Below, one piece after another: positions 56,359-64,000 of a stretch of 64,000 bases of DNA. The stretch covers positions 186,001 to 250,000 of the forward strand of contig CP179212.1 in assembly GCA_051201675.1 (NCBI GenBank). Reading direction: 5' to 3'. Origin of the DNA: HTCC2207 sp002685195. Its GTDB lineage: Bacteria; Pseudomonadota; Gammaproteobacteria; Pseudomonadales; Porticoccaceae. A program made the position numbers and the translations under genes. Every line of letters starts with the position of its first letter. The first letter of the stretch is position 1. Under the pieces are notes generated by a model. That model worked only from the letters and a program-made list of their open reading frames with translations, was not told the DNA's origin and ran no database searches.

Positions 56359-57156
56359 TTATTTTGAGTATTCTGTATAGACTTGATTGGTTAAGTTCAT
56401 GACTCTTAGGGGACCACCCCAAACACAGCCTGTATCTAGCGGGAATAGATTGGGGCCACAGTATCGACCTTTAAGTGCCGCCCAGTGGCCAAAAATAATC
56501 TTCTGACTCGTAGTTTTACGTGAGGGGTGATCGAACCAAGGCCTATAGGATGTTGGTGGCGATAGGGTGTCCTTAGTTTGAAGATCTAATATTCCATCTG
56601 ATGTGCAAAAACGCATCCGCGTAAGATAGTTTGTAATTACTCTAAGCCTGGATGATCCCTCTAAATCTTCAGACCACTTTTCTGGGTAGTCGCCATACAT
56701 TTGACGAAAGTAATCACTGGCTCCATCTGAAATCAGTGCATGGTGCACTTCCTCAGCCAAGGACTGAGCTCTCGTTAAGGTCCATTGAGGGGGAATACCT
56801 GCGTGGACAATAGTATATTCCCTAACGTTCAGCATAAGCGGTTGCCGTTGCAACCAATCTAACAGTTCGTCAGCATCCGGCGCTTCAAGAATCTCACTTA
56901 TTGTATCCTTTGGTGTTGGCTCTCTGACGCCGTGAGCAATGGCGAGTAGGTGTAATTCGTGATTACCCAGCACCATAGCGAAGGCGTCACCTAGGGCCAT
57001 ACAGTATCGCAAGGTCTCTAGCGACTTGGGGCCTCGGTTAACTAAATCGCCTGCTGCGATGAGCCGATCTTTATCTGGATCGAAGTGGATCTTATCTAGT
57101 AACGAGATTAAGTGTTCGAAACATCCCTGAATATCCCCAACAGCATAATCAGCCAT
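56359..57156 (-). CDS. apaH: Bis(5'-nucleosyl)-tetraphosphatase (symmetrical) ApaH
   Basis: 265 residues, metallophosphatase that splits Ap4A into two ADP. Metal motifs: GDIQG (7-11), GDLVNRGP (36-43), GNHE (64-67) and VHAGIPPQW. ApaH also acts as a decapping enzyme on Np4-capped RNA in E. coli. Last gene of the lptD-surA-pdxA-rsmA-apaG-apaH series; it begins directly after the apaG stop. Confidence 0.97.
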   Translation of the reverse strand: MADYAVGDIQGCFEHLISLLDKIHFDPDKDRLIAAGDLVNRGPKSLETLRYCMALGDAFAMVLGNHELHLLAIAHGVREPTPKDTISEILEAPDADELLDWLQRQPLMLNVREYTIVHAGIPPQWTLTRAQSLAEEVHHALISDGASDYFRQMYGDYPEKWSEDLEGSSRLRVITNYLTRMRFCTSDGILDLQTKDTLSPPTSYRPWFDHPSRKTTSQKIIFGHWAALKGRYCGPNLFPLDTGCVWGGPLRVMNLTNQVYTEYSK

Positions 57157-57537
57157 CTAATGCACAGCGTTTGGGGCAGAGAGCAGGAATGGTTGAATTG
57201 GAGCATCAAACGCCACACCATTATCATCAAGCAACTGGTAGGAACCTTCCATGGTACCAATTGGCGTTTCTAAAATGACCCCGCTGGTGTACTTGTAATG
57301 ATCACCAGCAGCAATAATAGGTTGCTCCCCGACTACCCCAGAGCCATGAATCTCTTGTCGTTCTTGATTGGCATCAACAATAATCCAATGTCTAGTGAGC
57401 AATTTTGCAGCCAGGGTCGTCTGATTTGTAATTGTTATATGGTAGGCAAAGGCATATCGGCCTTCTTCTGGTAAGGACTGTTGATGTAAATACTCAGATA
57501 CGACCGTCACGTCAATAGAAGTTCTAGGGTGAGTCAT
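57157..57537 (-). CDS. apaG: ApaG family protein (Co2+/Mg2+ efflux-associated)
   Basis: 126 residues from the ATG at 57537; a TTG one codon earlier would overlap the rsmA stop. A single fibronectin-III-like ApaG domain with YHITITNQTTLAAKLLTRHW, GSGVVGEQPIIAAGDHYKYT and GTMEGSYQL. The molecular function is unsettled; Salmonella CorD affects cobalt resistance. The TGATG junction with rsmA shows coupling. Confidence 0.95.
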   Translation of the reverse strand: MTHPRTSIDVTVVSEYLHQQSLPEEGRYAFAYHITITNQTTLAAKLLTRHWIIVDANQERQEIHGSGVVGEQPIIAAGDHYKYTSGVILETPIGTMEGSYQLLDDNGVAFDAPIQPFLLSAPNAVH

Positions 57538-58334
57538 CAACTGTTCTCCACAAATTGGTCGATGGCATTAGTGATAGCGACAAAGTCACTCACTGTCAGT
57601 CGTTCAGGACGCATTGCCAGATCAATCAGACTCTCTATATCGACTAGGTAATCTGAATATAGCTTAAGACAGTTTCTTAATGTTTTACGGCGTTGCTGGA
57701 AACATAGATTGACGATCTTGCCAAGTAACAACTCATTGGTTGCAACAAATGGCTTAATTTTATGAGGTTTCAGTCTTACTACTGCAGATTGAACCTTTGG
57801 GGCTGGCCGGAATGACTCGGGGGGAACGGGAATAAGTGGCATCACTCTGCAATGGTATTGAATCATTACAGAAAGTCGGCCATAGCTCTTGGTACCTGGA
57901 GATGCGCCTAAGCGATCGACCACCTCCCGTTGTAGCATGAAGTGCATATCTTTAATCAGGTGGCCACTACCAAGCAGATGAAAAAGCAGTGGCGTGGATA
58001 TGTTATAGGGTAGATTGCCAACTAATCGTAATTCACGCCCCCCGTAAAATTGCGAGAAATCTGTTGTTAAAGCATCACCGTTGACGATCTTCATCTCAGG
58101 GTACTGTGAAAATTTTGCAGTTAAAAATTTAATTAAATCCCGATCCAACTCAATCACAGTCATAGCTGGGCACTGCCTCACAAGATGCTCAGTAATAGCT
58201 GCGGTGCCGGGCCCGATTTCGATGAGGTTATCTTCTGGGGATGCGCCAACTGCAGCAACTATACGACCAATAATCTGCTGATCTACTAGAAAGTTCTGCC
58301 CAAATCGCTTTCGTGCCTTATGCTCTACGCTCAT
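57537..58334 (-). CDS. rsmA: 16S rRNA dimethyladenosine methyltransferase RsmA (KsgA)
   Basis: 265 residues. SAM motif EIGPGTAAI (39-47) and catalytic NLPYNI (107-112); KRFGQNFLVD is the N-terminal family signature. It dimethylates A1518 and A1519 near the 3' end of 16S rRNA and acts as a late 30S checkpoint. It overlaps pdxA by four bases (ATGA). Confidence 0.97.
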   Translation of the reverse strand: MSVEHKARKRFGQNFLVDQQIIGRIVAAVGASPEDNLIEIGPGTAAITEHLVRQCPAMTVIELDRDLIKFLTAKFSQYPEMKIVNGDALTTDFSQFYGGRELRLVGNLPYNISTPLLFHLLGSGHLIKDMHFMLQREVVDRLGASPGTKSYGRLSVMIQYHCRVMPLIPVPPESFRPAPKVQSAVVRLKPHKIKPFVATNELLLGKIVNLCFQQRRKTLRNCLKLYSDYLVDIESLIDLAMRPERLTVSDFVAITNAIDQFVENS

Positions 58335-59305
58335 TGCGTGCCAGCCATCTTTGCTGCAACGTTAATCGCAGTAAGTAAACTCCCCGGGTCTGCAGTACCG
58401 GTTCCGGCTAAATCAAGGGCAGTACCGTGATCAACGGAGGTTCTAACAATTGGCAGTCCAAGGGTAATATTAGCGGCTTTACCAAAACCTTGATACTTCA
58501 ACACCGGCAGGCCTTGGTCGTGATACATAGCTAACACGGCGTCAGCACTCTTGAGATATTTTTGCGTAAACAGAGTGTCAGCGGGCAAAGGGCCAATCAA
58601 ATCCATACCTGCCGCTTGGAAACGATCGATGACAGGCTGGATAATGTCAATTTCCTCTGAACCTAAGTGACCCCCTTCTCCGGCATGAGGATTTAGGCCG
58701 CTGACCAGAATTTTGGGTCGCTCTACACCAAATTTATTTCGCAAATTTTCATACAAGATATCAATAGTTGATGATAATAGATCCTGAGTGATAGCCTCAG
58801 CAACTTCCCGGAGAGGGAGATGGGTGGTTGCAAGTGCAACCCGAAGCTCTTCTGTGGCAAGCATCATGACGACGGTTTTAGTCTGTGTCTTTAGGGCTAA
58901 ATATTCAGTATGGCCGCTGAACTTGATTCCCGCGTCGTTGATAACCGATTTTTGCACCGGGCCGGTGACCATTCCCTGGCAGAGCCCACTCTGGCAGGCC
59001 TCGATTGCAGCATCCAAGCAGTCGATGACATAGCCTGCATTGGCTTGATTTAATACTCCTGGTTCAGCTGCCTGACTCAACTTAACAGGCGCTATAGCTA
59101 ACTCGGAAGGGGCAGAGGCAATAAATTGATCAGAAATGTCCACCAGGCTCAGCGGCAGATTCAGTTGTTTAGCTCGGCTCATGAGCATATCTGGATCGGC
59201 AAAGACAATTAATTGCTGATTACACACCGTCTGGGCCAGTTGGATAAGGATATCTGGACCGACACCTGCGGGTTCCCCAGGTGTCAGAGCCAAGTTCAGG
59301 GTCAT
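58331..59305 (-). CDS. pdxA: 4-hydroxythreonine-4-phosphate dehydrogenase PdxA
   Basis: 324 residues. TPGEPAGVGPDI at the N-terminus, the metal histidine in FSGHTEYLA, GLNPHAGEGGHLGSEE, and YHDQGLPVLKY. An NAD-dependent step of the DXP-dependent vitamin B6 pathway. Overlaps surA and rsmA by four bases each, in the same order as E. coli. Confidence 0.97.
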   Translation of the reverse strand: MTLNLALTPGEPAGVGPDILIQLAQTVCNQQLIVFADPDMLMSRAKQLNLPLSLVDISDQFIASAPSELAIAPVKLSQAAEPGVLNQANAGYVIDCLDAAIEACQSGLCQGMVTGPVQKSVINDAGIKFSGHTEYLALKTQTKTVVMMLATEELRVALATTHLPLREVAEAITQDLLSSTIDILYENLRNKFGVERPKILVSGLNPHAGEGGHLGSEEIDIIQPVIDRFQAAGMDLIGPLPADTLFTQKYLKSADAVLAMYHDQGLPVLKYQGFGKAANITLGLPIVRTSVDHGTALDLAGTGTADPGSLLTAINVAAKMAGTQ

Positions 59306-60609
59306 GATTTACCAGACTCTTTTATTTCGATAAATGCTTCATCGCGAATCTCTTGAAGCCATACTTGAAGTTCTTCTTCATACTTTCTTTGGCGCAACAT
59401 GTTTTCTGCTCTATTTCTGAGTATCTCTTCACTGAAATCTTGTTGACGGCGCTCAGTAACTTGAAGAATATGCCAGCCAAATTGTGATTTGAAGGGTGCA
59501 CTAATATCATTGATTACAATAGTATCCATCGTCTGTTCAAACTCTGGTACAAACATTCCGGGAGTTGACCAACCAAGCTCACCTCCATTCAAGCCTGATC
59601 CTGGGTCTTCTGAGAATTCCTTCGCTAGAACACCAAAGTCCTCCCCGGAAATTACTCGCTCTCGGAGCGACTTGAGTTGATCAATGGTAGTTAGTTGGTC
59701 TCGAATTTGGTTTGGTTTCAATAATATATGTCTTGCGAAGTGCTGTTCGATCAGTTGCTCTTCACCACCGCGACGCTCATAAAGTTTAATCAAATGATAA
59801 CCAGCATCGCTGCGGATAGGATTAGATACCTCACCAATACTTAATGTTTCTACAGCCTCGATAAAAACACCGGGTAATTGAGCCATTTTACGCCATCCTA
59901 GATCACCTCCTTGGAGAGCAGACTGATCTGCTGAATTGGCGATCGCAAGAGCCCTGAAGTCACTCCCGTCCTTAGTTTGTTGATAAAGGCTTTCAGCGCG
60001 GTCTACGATGGCTTCAATAGCCATCGTATTTGAACCGGTGGGTACAGAGAGAAGAATTTGTCCAATGTTGACATCTGGGGACGTTACAAAGCGACCTTCC
60101 TCAGAAGTCAAAAAATTGTCAAGCTCCTGAGCGCTAATTCTGATCCGCCGCATAACACTGCCTTGTTGAACGCGCATAATGATAAGTTCATTGCGGATCT
60201 CTTCACGGATAGCTTGAATATCTGATCCTTGCGCCATCATTTGAGCTATATATTGTTCTACAGATATCTTATTGCTTGATGCAATTCTGGCGATGGCTTG
60301 ATTAAGTTCCTCGTCAGCGATTCTAACACCGGCGTCATAGCCAATTGTTAATTGTAAGCGTTCAGAGATCAGTCTATCCAAAACCTGCTGCTGTAATACA
60401 TCTTCAGGTGGGGCTTGAGTGCCAGATTGTGATATTTGAATACGAACCGAATCTATTCTTTGCTCTAGTTCACTTCTCAGCACAACATCATCATCAACGA
60501 TAGCGACTATTTTATCCAAAACTCTGACTTGAGCTAACCCCGAAAGAGGCAGCAGCGATCCAATAGTGATCACAATTACAGGCACTATTACCTTTTTAAA
60601 ATTGTTCAT
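59302..60609 (-). CDS. surA: Periplasmic chaperone and peptidyl-prolyl isomerase SurA
   Basis: 435 residues from the ATG at 60609, which gives MNNFKKVIVPVIVITIGSLL, a normal signal peptide. ATGs at 60618, 60624 and 60633 are possible, but none has a good ribosome-binding site. A SurA_N chaperone domain (about 30-150) is followed by two parvulin domains (SVPTGSN...DLGWRKMAQLPGVF; ARHILLKPNQI...GELGWSTPGMFVPEF). SurA escorts outer-membrane proteins, including LptD, to the Bam complex. It overlaps the lptD end by 14 bases. Confidence 0.95.
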   Translation of the reverse strand: MNNFKKVIVPVIVITIGSLLPLSGLAQVRVLDKIVAIVDDDVVLRSELEQRIDSVRIQISQSGTQAPPEDVLQQQVLDRLISERLQLTIGYDAGVRIADEELNQAIARIASSNKISVEQYIAQMMAQGSDIQAIREEIRNELIIMRVQQGSVMRRIRISAQELDNFLTSEEGRFVTSPDVNIGQILLSVPTGSNTMAIEAIVDRAESLYQQTKDGSDFRALAIANSADQSALQGGDLGWRKMAQLPGVFIEAVETLSIGEVSNPIRSDAGYHLIKLYERRGGEEQLIEQHFARHILLKPNQIRDQLTTIDQLKSLRERVISGEDFGVLAKEFSEDPGSGLNGGELGWSTPGMFVPEFEQTMDTIVINDISAPFKSQFGWHILQVTERRQQDFSEEILRNRAENMLRQRKYEEELQVWLQEIRDEAFIEIKESGKS

Positions 60610-62785
60610 TATGTTCATAACCATAAATACCATTTTTTAACATTGCGTCTAGCCGGCGACCAGTGCCTGCTAAACCCTTAAATTCTATTTTAAAAACCAC
60701 ACCATTTTTAGCTTTTAAATCCTTTTCAGGAAACAATAGCTCATCATTTCTATCCAGCCATCTCCGAGCGACAAGAGATGCTCGCCAACAACAGTTGTTG
60801 TATTCGAACCCAGCAAAGACCTCAAGTTCCCTTTGATTGGTAAAATCATGATTCCAACGGCCAACCAGATTAAAATTGTTAGATAACGGAACAAAAGCTG
60901 ATACGTTTGCTTGTTTTATATCTTGGTTGATCAATTGCCCATCGTATGCTCGAGCTATTCTACTAGTATATCTATAAGTGAGATTAAAAAGCCGTTTTTT
61001 TCGGTCGTTATAACGGAGACTTAAGCTGCCTTTCTCCATGTGGTGATCAACATCGTTGTAGACTATATCGCTGTTGAAGCGCCAATTACTATTAATGCGA
61101 GCTGCTAGTTCCATAGCAAGAAGAGATTTGTCGCGGCCCATATTGGCCAGTTCTTCAGTTGTTGGGGCAATGGCTAACGACACTAGCCGATCGGCGTAGT
61201 AAATAGATTGGGCGATACTGGCTCTAAATTTCTCTTGGCCAGACTCTTGATCAAGGAAGCGTGTTGTAAACCCAATTGTTAAGCGCTCGTCATCAGAGAT
61301 ACGGTCGCCACCAACAAAACGAGTGTCTTCGAACAACAAGTCGTATGAGGGCGTGAATTCTCTTGTATCAAAGTCTGGCAATGTTGATTGATCTTTGTAG
61401 GCTGATTTTACATAAAACAACCTTGGTTCTAAGGTTTGGGTATGACCTTGCCACCAATTAGAGCTTCTCTCCAAGAAAATACTAGTATCGAAACTGTATA
61501 CGGGCACAGTAATTTCTGGAGTTGTATCATTAAGGTTGATGGAGGAGTCATGATTATCATTAAGCCCATAAGCTAAGTGTTTAAGTTGTACCTTGGGCCT
61601 TAAGTAACCCCAGCTCCATCTTTTATCCCAGCTTATACCGTAGTCGATGCGAGAGCGGCTACCCTCAACTTTGTTTGGATCGTTATGCTTAAAAATGGCG
61701 TACTGATTATTAAGATCGACCACTAAATTATTGTCAAACCGATAATAACCTTCAATTGAGACATAAGGTAGAACTGAGTATTGGTCCTTGAGCCCTTGTG
61801 TTACTACTTGGAAGTCTTGACTTCCAATACGATAATTCCAGTGAGAAGTTTTATAGCTCGCATGGGCAGTTTGTTGAAGATGAGTACGACTGGTTTCATC
61901 AATTGTTAGATTCCCAAAGTCTCTAACATAATCCAAATCACTGACTTTGTTATAGTCAATAAAAGTAGACCAGGGTTGATTGACTCCACCGACATGATTT
62001 AATTTAAACATGTACCGATCTTCATCTTGATTGCGATACTGACCGGTGATTGGATCAATTTTCTCTGAATCATTGCCACCTTTATCATTTGGTAGGAAAC
62101 CAGTTGAAAAATCAGTTCTTGACCAGTTGTTGAGGTACCTAAAGTCAGCTTCTAGGCCCACGCCTCTATGTTGGATATAGCGAGGTGCAACAATAGCGTC
62201 GTAATTTGCAGCGATGTTCCAATAGATTGGCTGGGTATAATCGAGCCCATTTTTTTGGTTGATATCGACATTTGGAATCAAAAGTCCCGAAGAGCGTCGA
62301 TCATCTATGGGCACCTTCAAGTAAGGAAAGTAAAAAACGGGGATATCCTTTACTTCTAAGCGAGCGTTTTTCACAGTTGCCCAGCCGGAGTCTTGATCAA
62401 TTTCTATTTGTTTAGTCACCAACTGCCAACTAGAATCACTTGGCTCACATGTTGAGTAAGATGACTCGTTGATAATAATTGTACCCTGATCAGTTCGGTC
62501 TAGCTTCTTGGCGGTGCCTCGCAGCGAGGCCTCATGAATCACATAAGTCACATTATTCATGGTTACGTTTCTATTATCGATATCGATATTTGCTTGGTCT
62601 CCGACGAGCAATAGCCCTGGTTCACGGAATTGGACATTACCCTGAAAAGATACCTGCCTTGTGTCATTGTTTAGCTGAGCTCTATCTGCTCGGATCTCTC
62701 TATTACCCTGCGAAATCTGGACATCTCCTCGTAAAGTAACCGATGACTCTGAAGGAGCCTCTGAATCCTCAGAGTAGACTAACAA
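60596..62785 (-). CDS. lptD: LPS-assembly protein LptD, main part (out of frame with its N-terminus)
   Basis: 729 codons open from a TTG at 62785 to the TAA at 60596. The first part is the OstA/LptA-like periplasmic beta-jellyroll (VTLRGDVQISQGNREIRADR), then the 26-strand barrel. Cys113 (STCEPSDSSW) and the CysCys pair at 665-666 (NNCCW) match three of the four E. coli LptD disulfide cysteines. LptD with LptE inserts LPS in the outer leaflet. The signal peptide and first cysteine are encoded in another frame just upstream (62779-63051), so the gene appears split by one base at a G4/C4 run. It is not a credible separate gene. Confidence 0.93.
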   Translation of the reverse strand: MLVYSEDSEAPSESSVTLRGDVQISQGNREIRADRAQLNNDTRQVSFQGNVQFREPGLLLVGDQANIDIDNRNVTMNNVTYVIHEASLRGTAKKLDRTDQGTIIINESSYSTCEPSDSSWQLVTKQIEIDQDSGWATVKNARLEVKDIPVFYFPYLKVPIDDRRSSGLLIPNVDINQKNGLDYTQPIYWNIAANYDAIVAPRYIQHRGVGLEADFRYLNNWSRTDFSTGFLPNDKGGNDSEKIDPITGQYRNQDEDRYMFKLNHVGGVNQPWSTFIDYNKVSDLDYVRDFGNLTIDETSRTHLQQTAHASYKTSHWNYRIGSQDFQVVTQGLKDQYSVLPYVSIEGYYRFDNNLVVDLNNQYAIFKHNDPNKVEGSRSRIDYGISWDKRWSWGYLRPKVQLKHLAYGLNDNHDSSINLNDTTPEITVPVYSFDTSIFLERSSNWWQGHTQTLEPRLFYVKSAYKDQSTLPDFDTREFTPSYDLLFEDTRFVGGDRISDDERLTIGFTTRFLDQESGQEKFRASIAQSIYYADRLVSLAIAPTTEELANMGRDKSLLAMELAARINSNWRFNSDIVYNDVDHHMEKGSLSLRYNDRKKRLFNLTYRYTSRIARAYDGQLINQDIKQANVSAFVPLSNNFNLVGRWNHDFTNQRELEVFAGFEYNNCCWRASLVARRWLDRNDELLFPEKDLKAKNGVVFKIEFKGLAGTGRRLDAMLKNGIYGYEHNEQF

Positions 62786-63051
62786 GGGGCAGCTTTCATT
62801 TCGATTGTTGCGTCTTTATCTCGGCGGTGCGGGTCAATATATGCACCACAGGAAGAGCTACTTAATTTCTCTTTTTGTGAATCGGTCATGTCGTCAATAT
62901 GAACCCAGTCCAGAGTCTTGAGAAGTAAAGTGTTGGGAGATAGCTCTTTTTGACTAGGTATAACCTCGTTATCCATAGCAAATACAGAGCCATAGAGGCC
63001 TGCAACTATAGCCAAGGAAAATAAAAAATAGCCTCTTTTTTCAATAGACAT
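62779..63051 (-). CDS. lptD: LptD N-terminal part (signal peptide and first disulfide cysteine)
   Basis: 90 codons: a signal peptide (about 1-25, RGYFLFSLAIVAGLYGSVFA), then LDWVHIDDMTDSQKEKLSSS and CGAYIDP (Cys68), similar to the segment after the signal peptide in Pseudomonas LptD. The frame ends at a TAG (62781-62779) just after KAAPC. In the -1 frame the same DNA reads through CPLLVYSEDSEAP into the main lptD part. One extra C in the C4 run (complement of 62786-62789) would join both as KAAPLLVYSED. Sequencing or assembly error or a real indel are both possible; recoding is less likely. Confidence 0.85.
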   Translation of the reverse strand: MSIEKRGYFLFSLAIVAGLYGSVFAMDNEVIPSQKELSPNTLLLKTLDWVHIDDMTDSQKEKLSSSSCGAYIDPHRRDKDATIEMKAAPC

Positions 63052-63239
63052 ATATCGATCTTCTGGTGATGGGACCAGAGTCCAATAGAGTTATAAACTA
63101 ACCAACATTTTACCTGATATATTTAGAGTGTAGCGGGATGATTTGATGGAAATGAGCTAAAATTAAGGTTTTTTACAATAGAATAATTAATACCGCAGTG
63201 TTAACAAGGTACAGAGCTCCCTAAAAAGGTCAGAAATCA

Positions 63240-64000
63240 GTGACGAATAAACAAAAGAAACAGTTTATAGATTGGATATTGAGATACCTACCTGAGTCCA
63301 ATAAAGTGGTAGGCACTCTAACCCTTGATCCCTTAGATGGTGATGCTGGTTTTCGTCGTTACTATCGAGTGAATACTATTCCAAGTTTAATTGCTGTTGA
63401 TTCGCCGCCTCTTCAAGAAGATAACCCTGCATATGTAACCGTTTCTTTGGCGCTCTTATCTGCTGGAATAAAAAGACCCCAAATACATGCGGTGGATTTC
63501 ACTCAAGGGTTTCTATTATTGGAGGACTTTGGGATGCAACTTTTGCAACCCCTCTTAGAGAGTGGAGCATTGGAGGACAGTTATGATCTAGCTGAATCAA
63601 CCTTGATTTCTATACAAAAAATGACCTCCAATCCAGAGATCTTCTCAGTTTATGATAGAGGACGGCTGAAGGAAGAATTAGACTTATTTAGCAGCTGGTT
63701 TGTCACTGAGTTATTGGGCGTAGCCATGGGTGCTCAGGCTAAGGTCATACTGGAAAACCTTACTGAAATGCTAGTAGAAAATGCGCTATGTCAGCCGCAA
63801 GTCGTGGTTCATAGAGACTATCATTCACGAAATTTGATGATCTTAAATGATGGCCAACTGGGAGTCATCGACTTTCAAGATGCGGTCTTCGGACCTGTTA
63901 CCTATGATTTGGTGTCTCTGCTAAAAGACTGCTACCACTGGCTACCAAGGGGAATGATTATGTCAAGGGCTCTAGACTATAAAAGGCGTTTAGAGGCAGA
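63240..64000 (+). CDS. amgK: N-acetylmuramate/N-acetylglucosamine kinase AmgK (partial, cut by window end)
   Basis: An open frame from the GTG at 63240 runs off the window (253 codons seen). It is an aminoglycoside-phosphotransferase-fold kinase: GDAGFRRYYRV near the N-terminus, FLLLEDFG in the hinge, the catalytic HRDYHSRNLMI and the metal-binding IDFQDAVFGPVTYDLVSLLK. Lying divergent from lptD, it matches AmgK of Pseudomonas, which phosphorylates MurNAc and GlcNAc at C1 in the recycling route that bypasses MurA and fosfomycin; murU normally follows. The GTG is supported by AAAAAGGT upstream. Confidence 0.9.
   Translation, partial: MTNKQKKQFIDWILRYLPESNKVVGTLTLDPLDGDAGFRRYYRVNTIPSLIAVDSPPLQEDNPAYVTVSLALLSAGIKRPQIHAVDFTQGFLLLEDFGMQLLQPLLESGALEDSYDLAESTLISIQKMTSNPEIFSVYDRGRLKEELDLFSSWFVTELLGVAMGAQAKVILENLTEMLVENALCQPQVVVHRDYHSRNLMILNDGQLGVIDFQDAVFGPVTYDLVSLLKDCYHWLPRGMIMSRALDYKRRLEA

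Noticed and set aside
62770..62800. Programmed -1 frameshifting as the explanation for the lptD break
   Set aside because: The site has only C4 and no canonical X-XXY-YYZ heptamer or evident downstream pseudoknot; an indel or sequencing error is simpler. Kept only as an alternative.

Overview
The window is a chromosomal core region of a gammaproteobacterium. Gene order (argC, a coiled-coil protein, bactofilin, erpA, anmK, M23 peptidase, tyrS, rRNA operon, birA, coaX, four tRNAs, tuf, secE, nusG, rpoBC, str, S10/spc/alpha) is the one I know from Pseudomonas and its marine relatives. A 407-residue EF-Tu and moderate G+C make a marine Cellvibrionales/SAR92-type organism my best guess; this is inference, not a database result. 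I see no prophage, insertion sequence, CRISPR array or defence island.

Layout. 1-1386: end of ubiH plus ubiI (ubiquinone hydroxylation). 1391-6089, minus strand: hemJ-hemL-hemB (heme) followed by rsuA-rsmC (16S rRNA modification). 6213-8818, plus: argC, an anchored coiled-coil protein, bactofilin, erpA. 8835-11294, minus: anmK and an M23 endopeptidase. 11501-12814: tyrS. 12866-18528: a complete rRNA operon with three tandem promoters, 16S, tRNA-Ile, tRNA-Ala, 23S, 5S and terminator. 18637-21197: TauE-like permease, birA, coaX. 21344-23784: tRNA-Thr/Tyr/Gly/Thr, tuf copy 1, tRNA-Trp, secE. 23794-35351: nusG, rplKAJL, rpoBC. 35438-38664: rpsL, rpsG, fusA1. 38744-40828, minus: a second EF-G gene, fusA2, lying inverted inside the str operon. 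41174-56270: tuf copy 2, then the S10, spc and alpha operons through rplQ. 56359-63051, minus: lptD-surA-pdxA-rsmA-apaG-apaH. 63240-64000: start of amgK, cut by the window edge.

Most of the window is one translation/transcription super-cluster: rRNA, seven tRNAs, two tuf, two fusA, 29 ribosomal protein genes, rpoA/B/C, secE/secY and nusG. Its promoters share a pattern: a TAGAAT-like -10 box followed at once by a GC-rich GCGCTCC-type discriminator, which suggests joint growth-rate/stringent control. The flanks carry envelope functions (LptD, SurA, M23 peptidase, bactofilin, AnmK, AmgK) and cofactor synthesis.

The points most worth checking are: an apparent one-base frameshift splitting the essential gene lptD at a G4/C4 run (62786-62789); the inverted fusA2 between fusA1 and tuf, with fusA2 looking better codon-adapted than fusA1; a roughly 10-residue insertion before helix D of EF-Tu in both copies; a bactofilin/coiled-coil/M23 peptidase neighbourhood; and the shared promoter discriminator. 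I did not find a convincing wholly new system.
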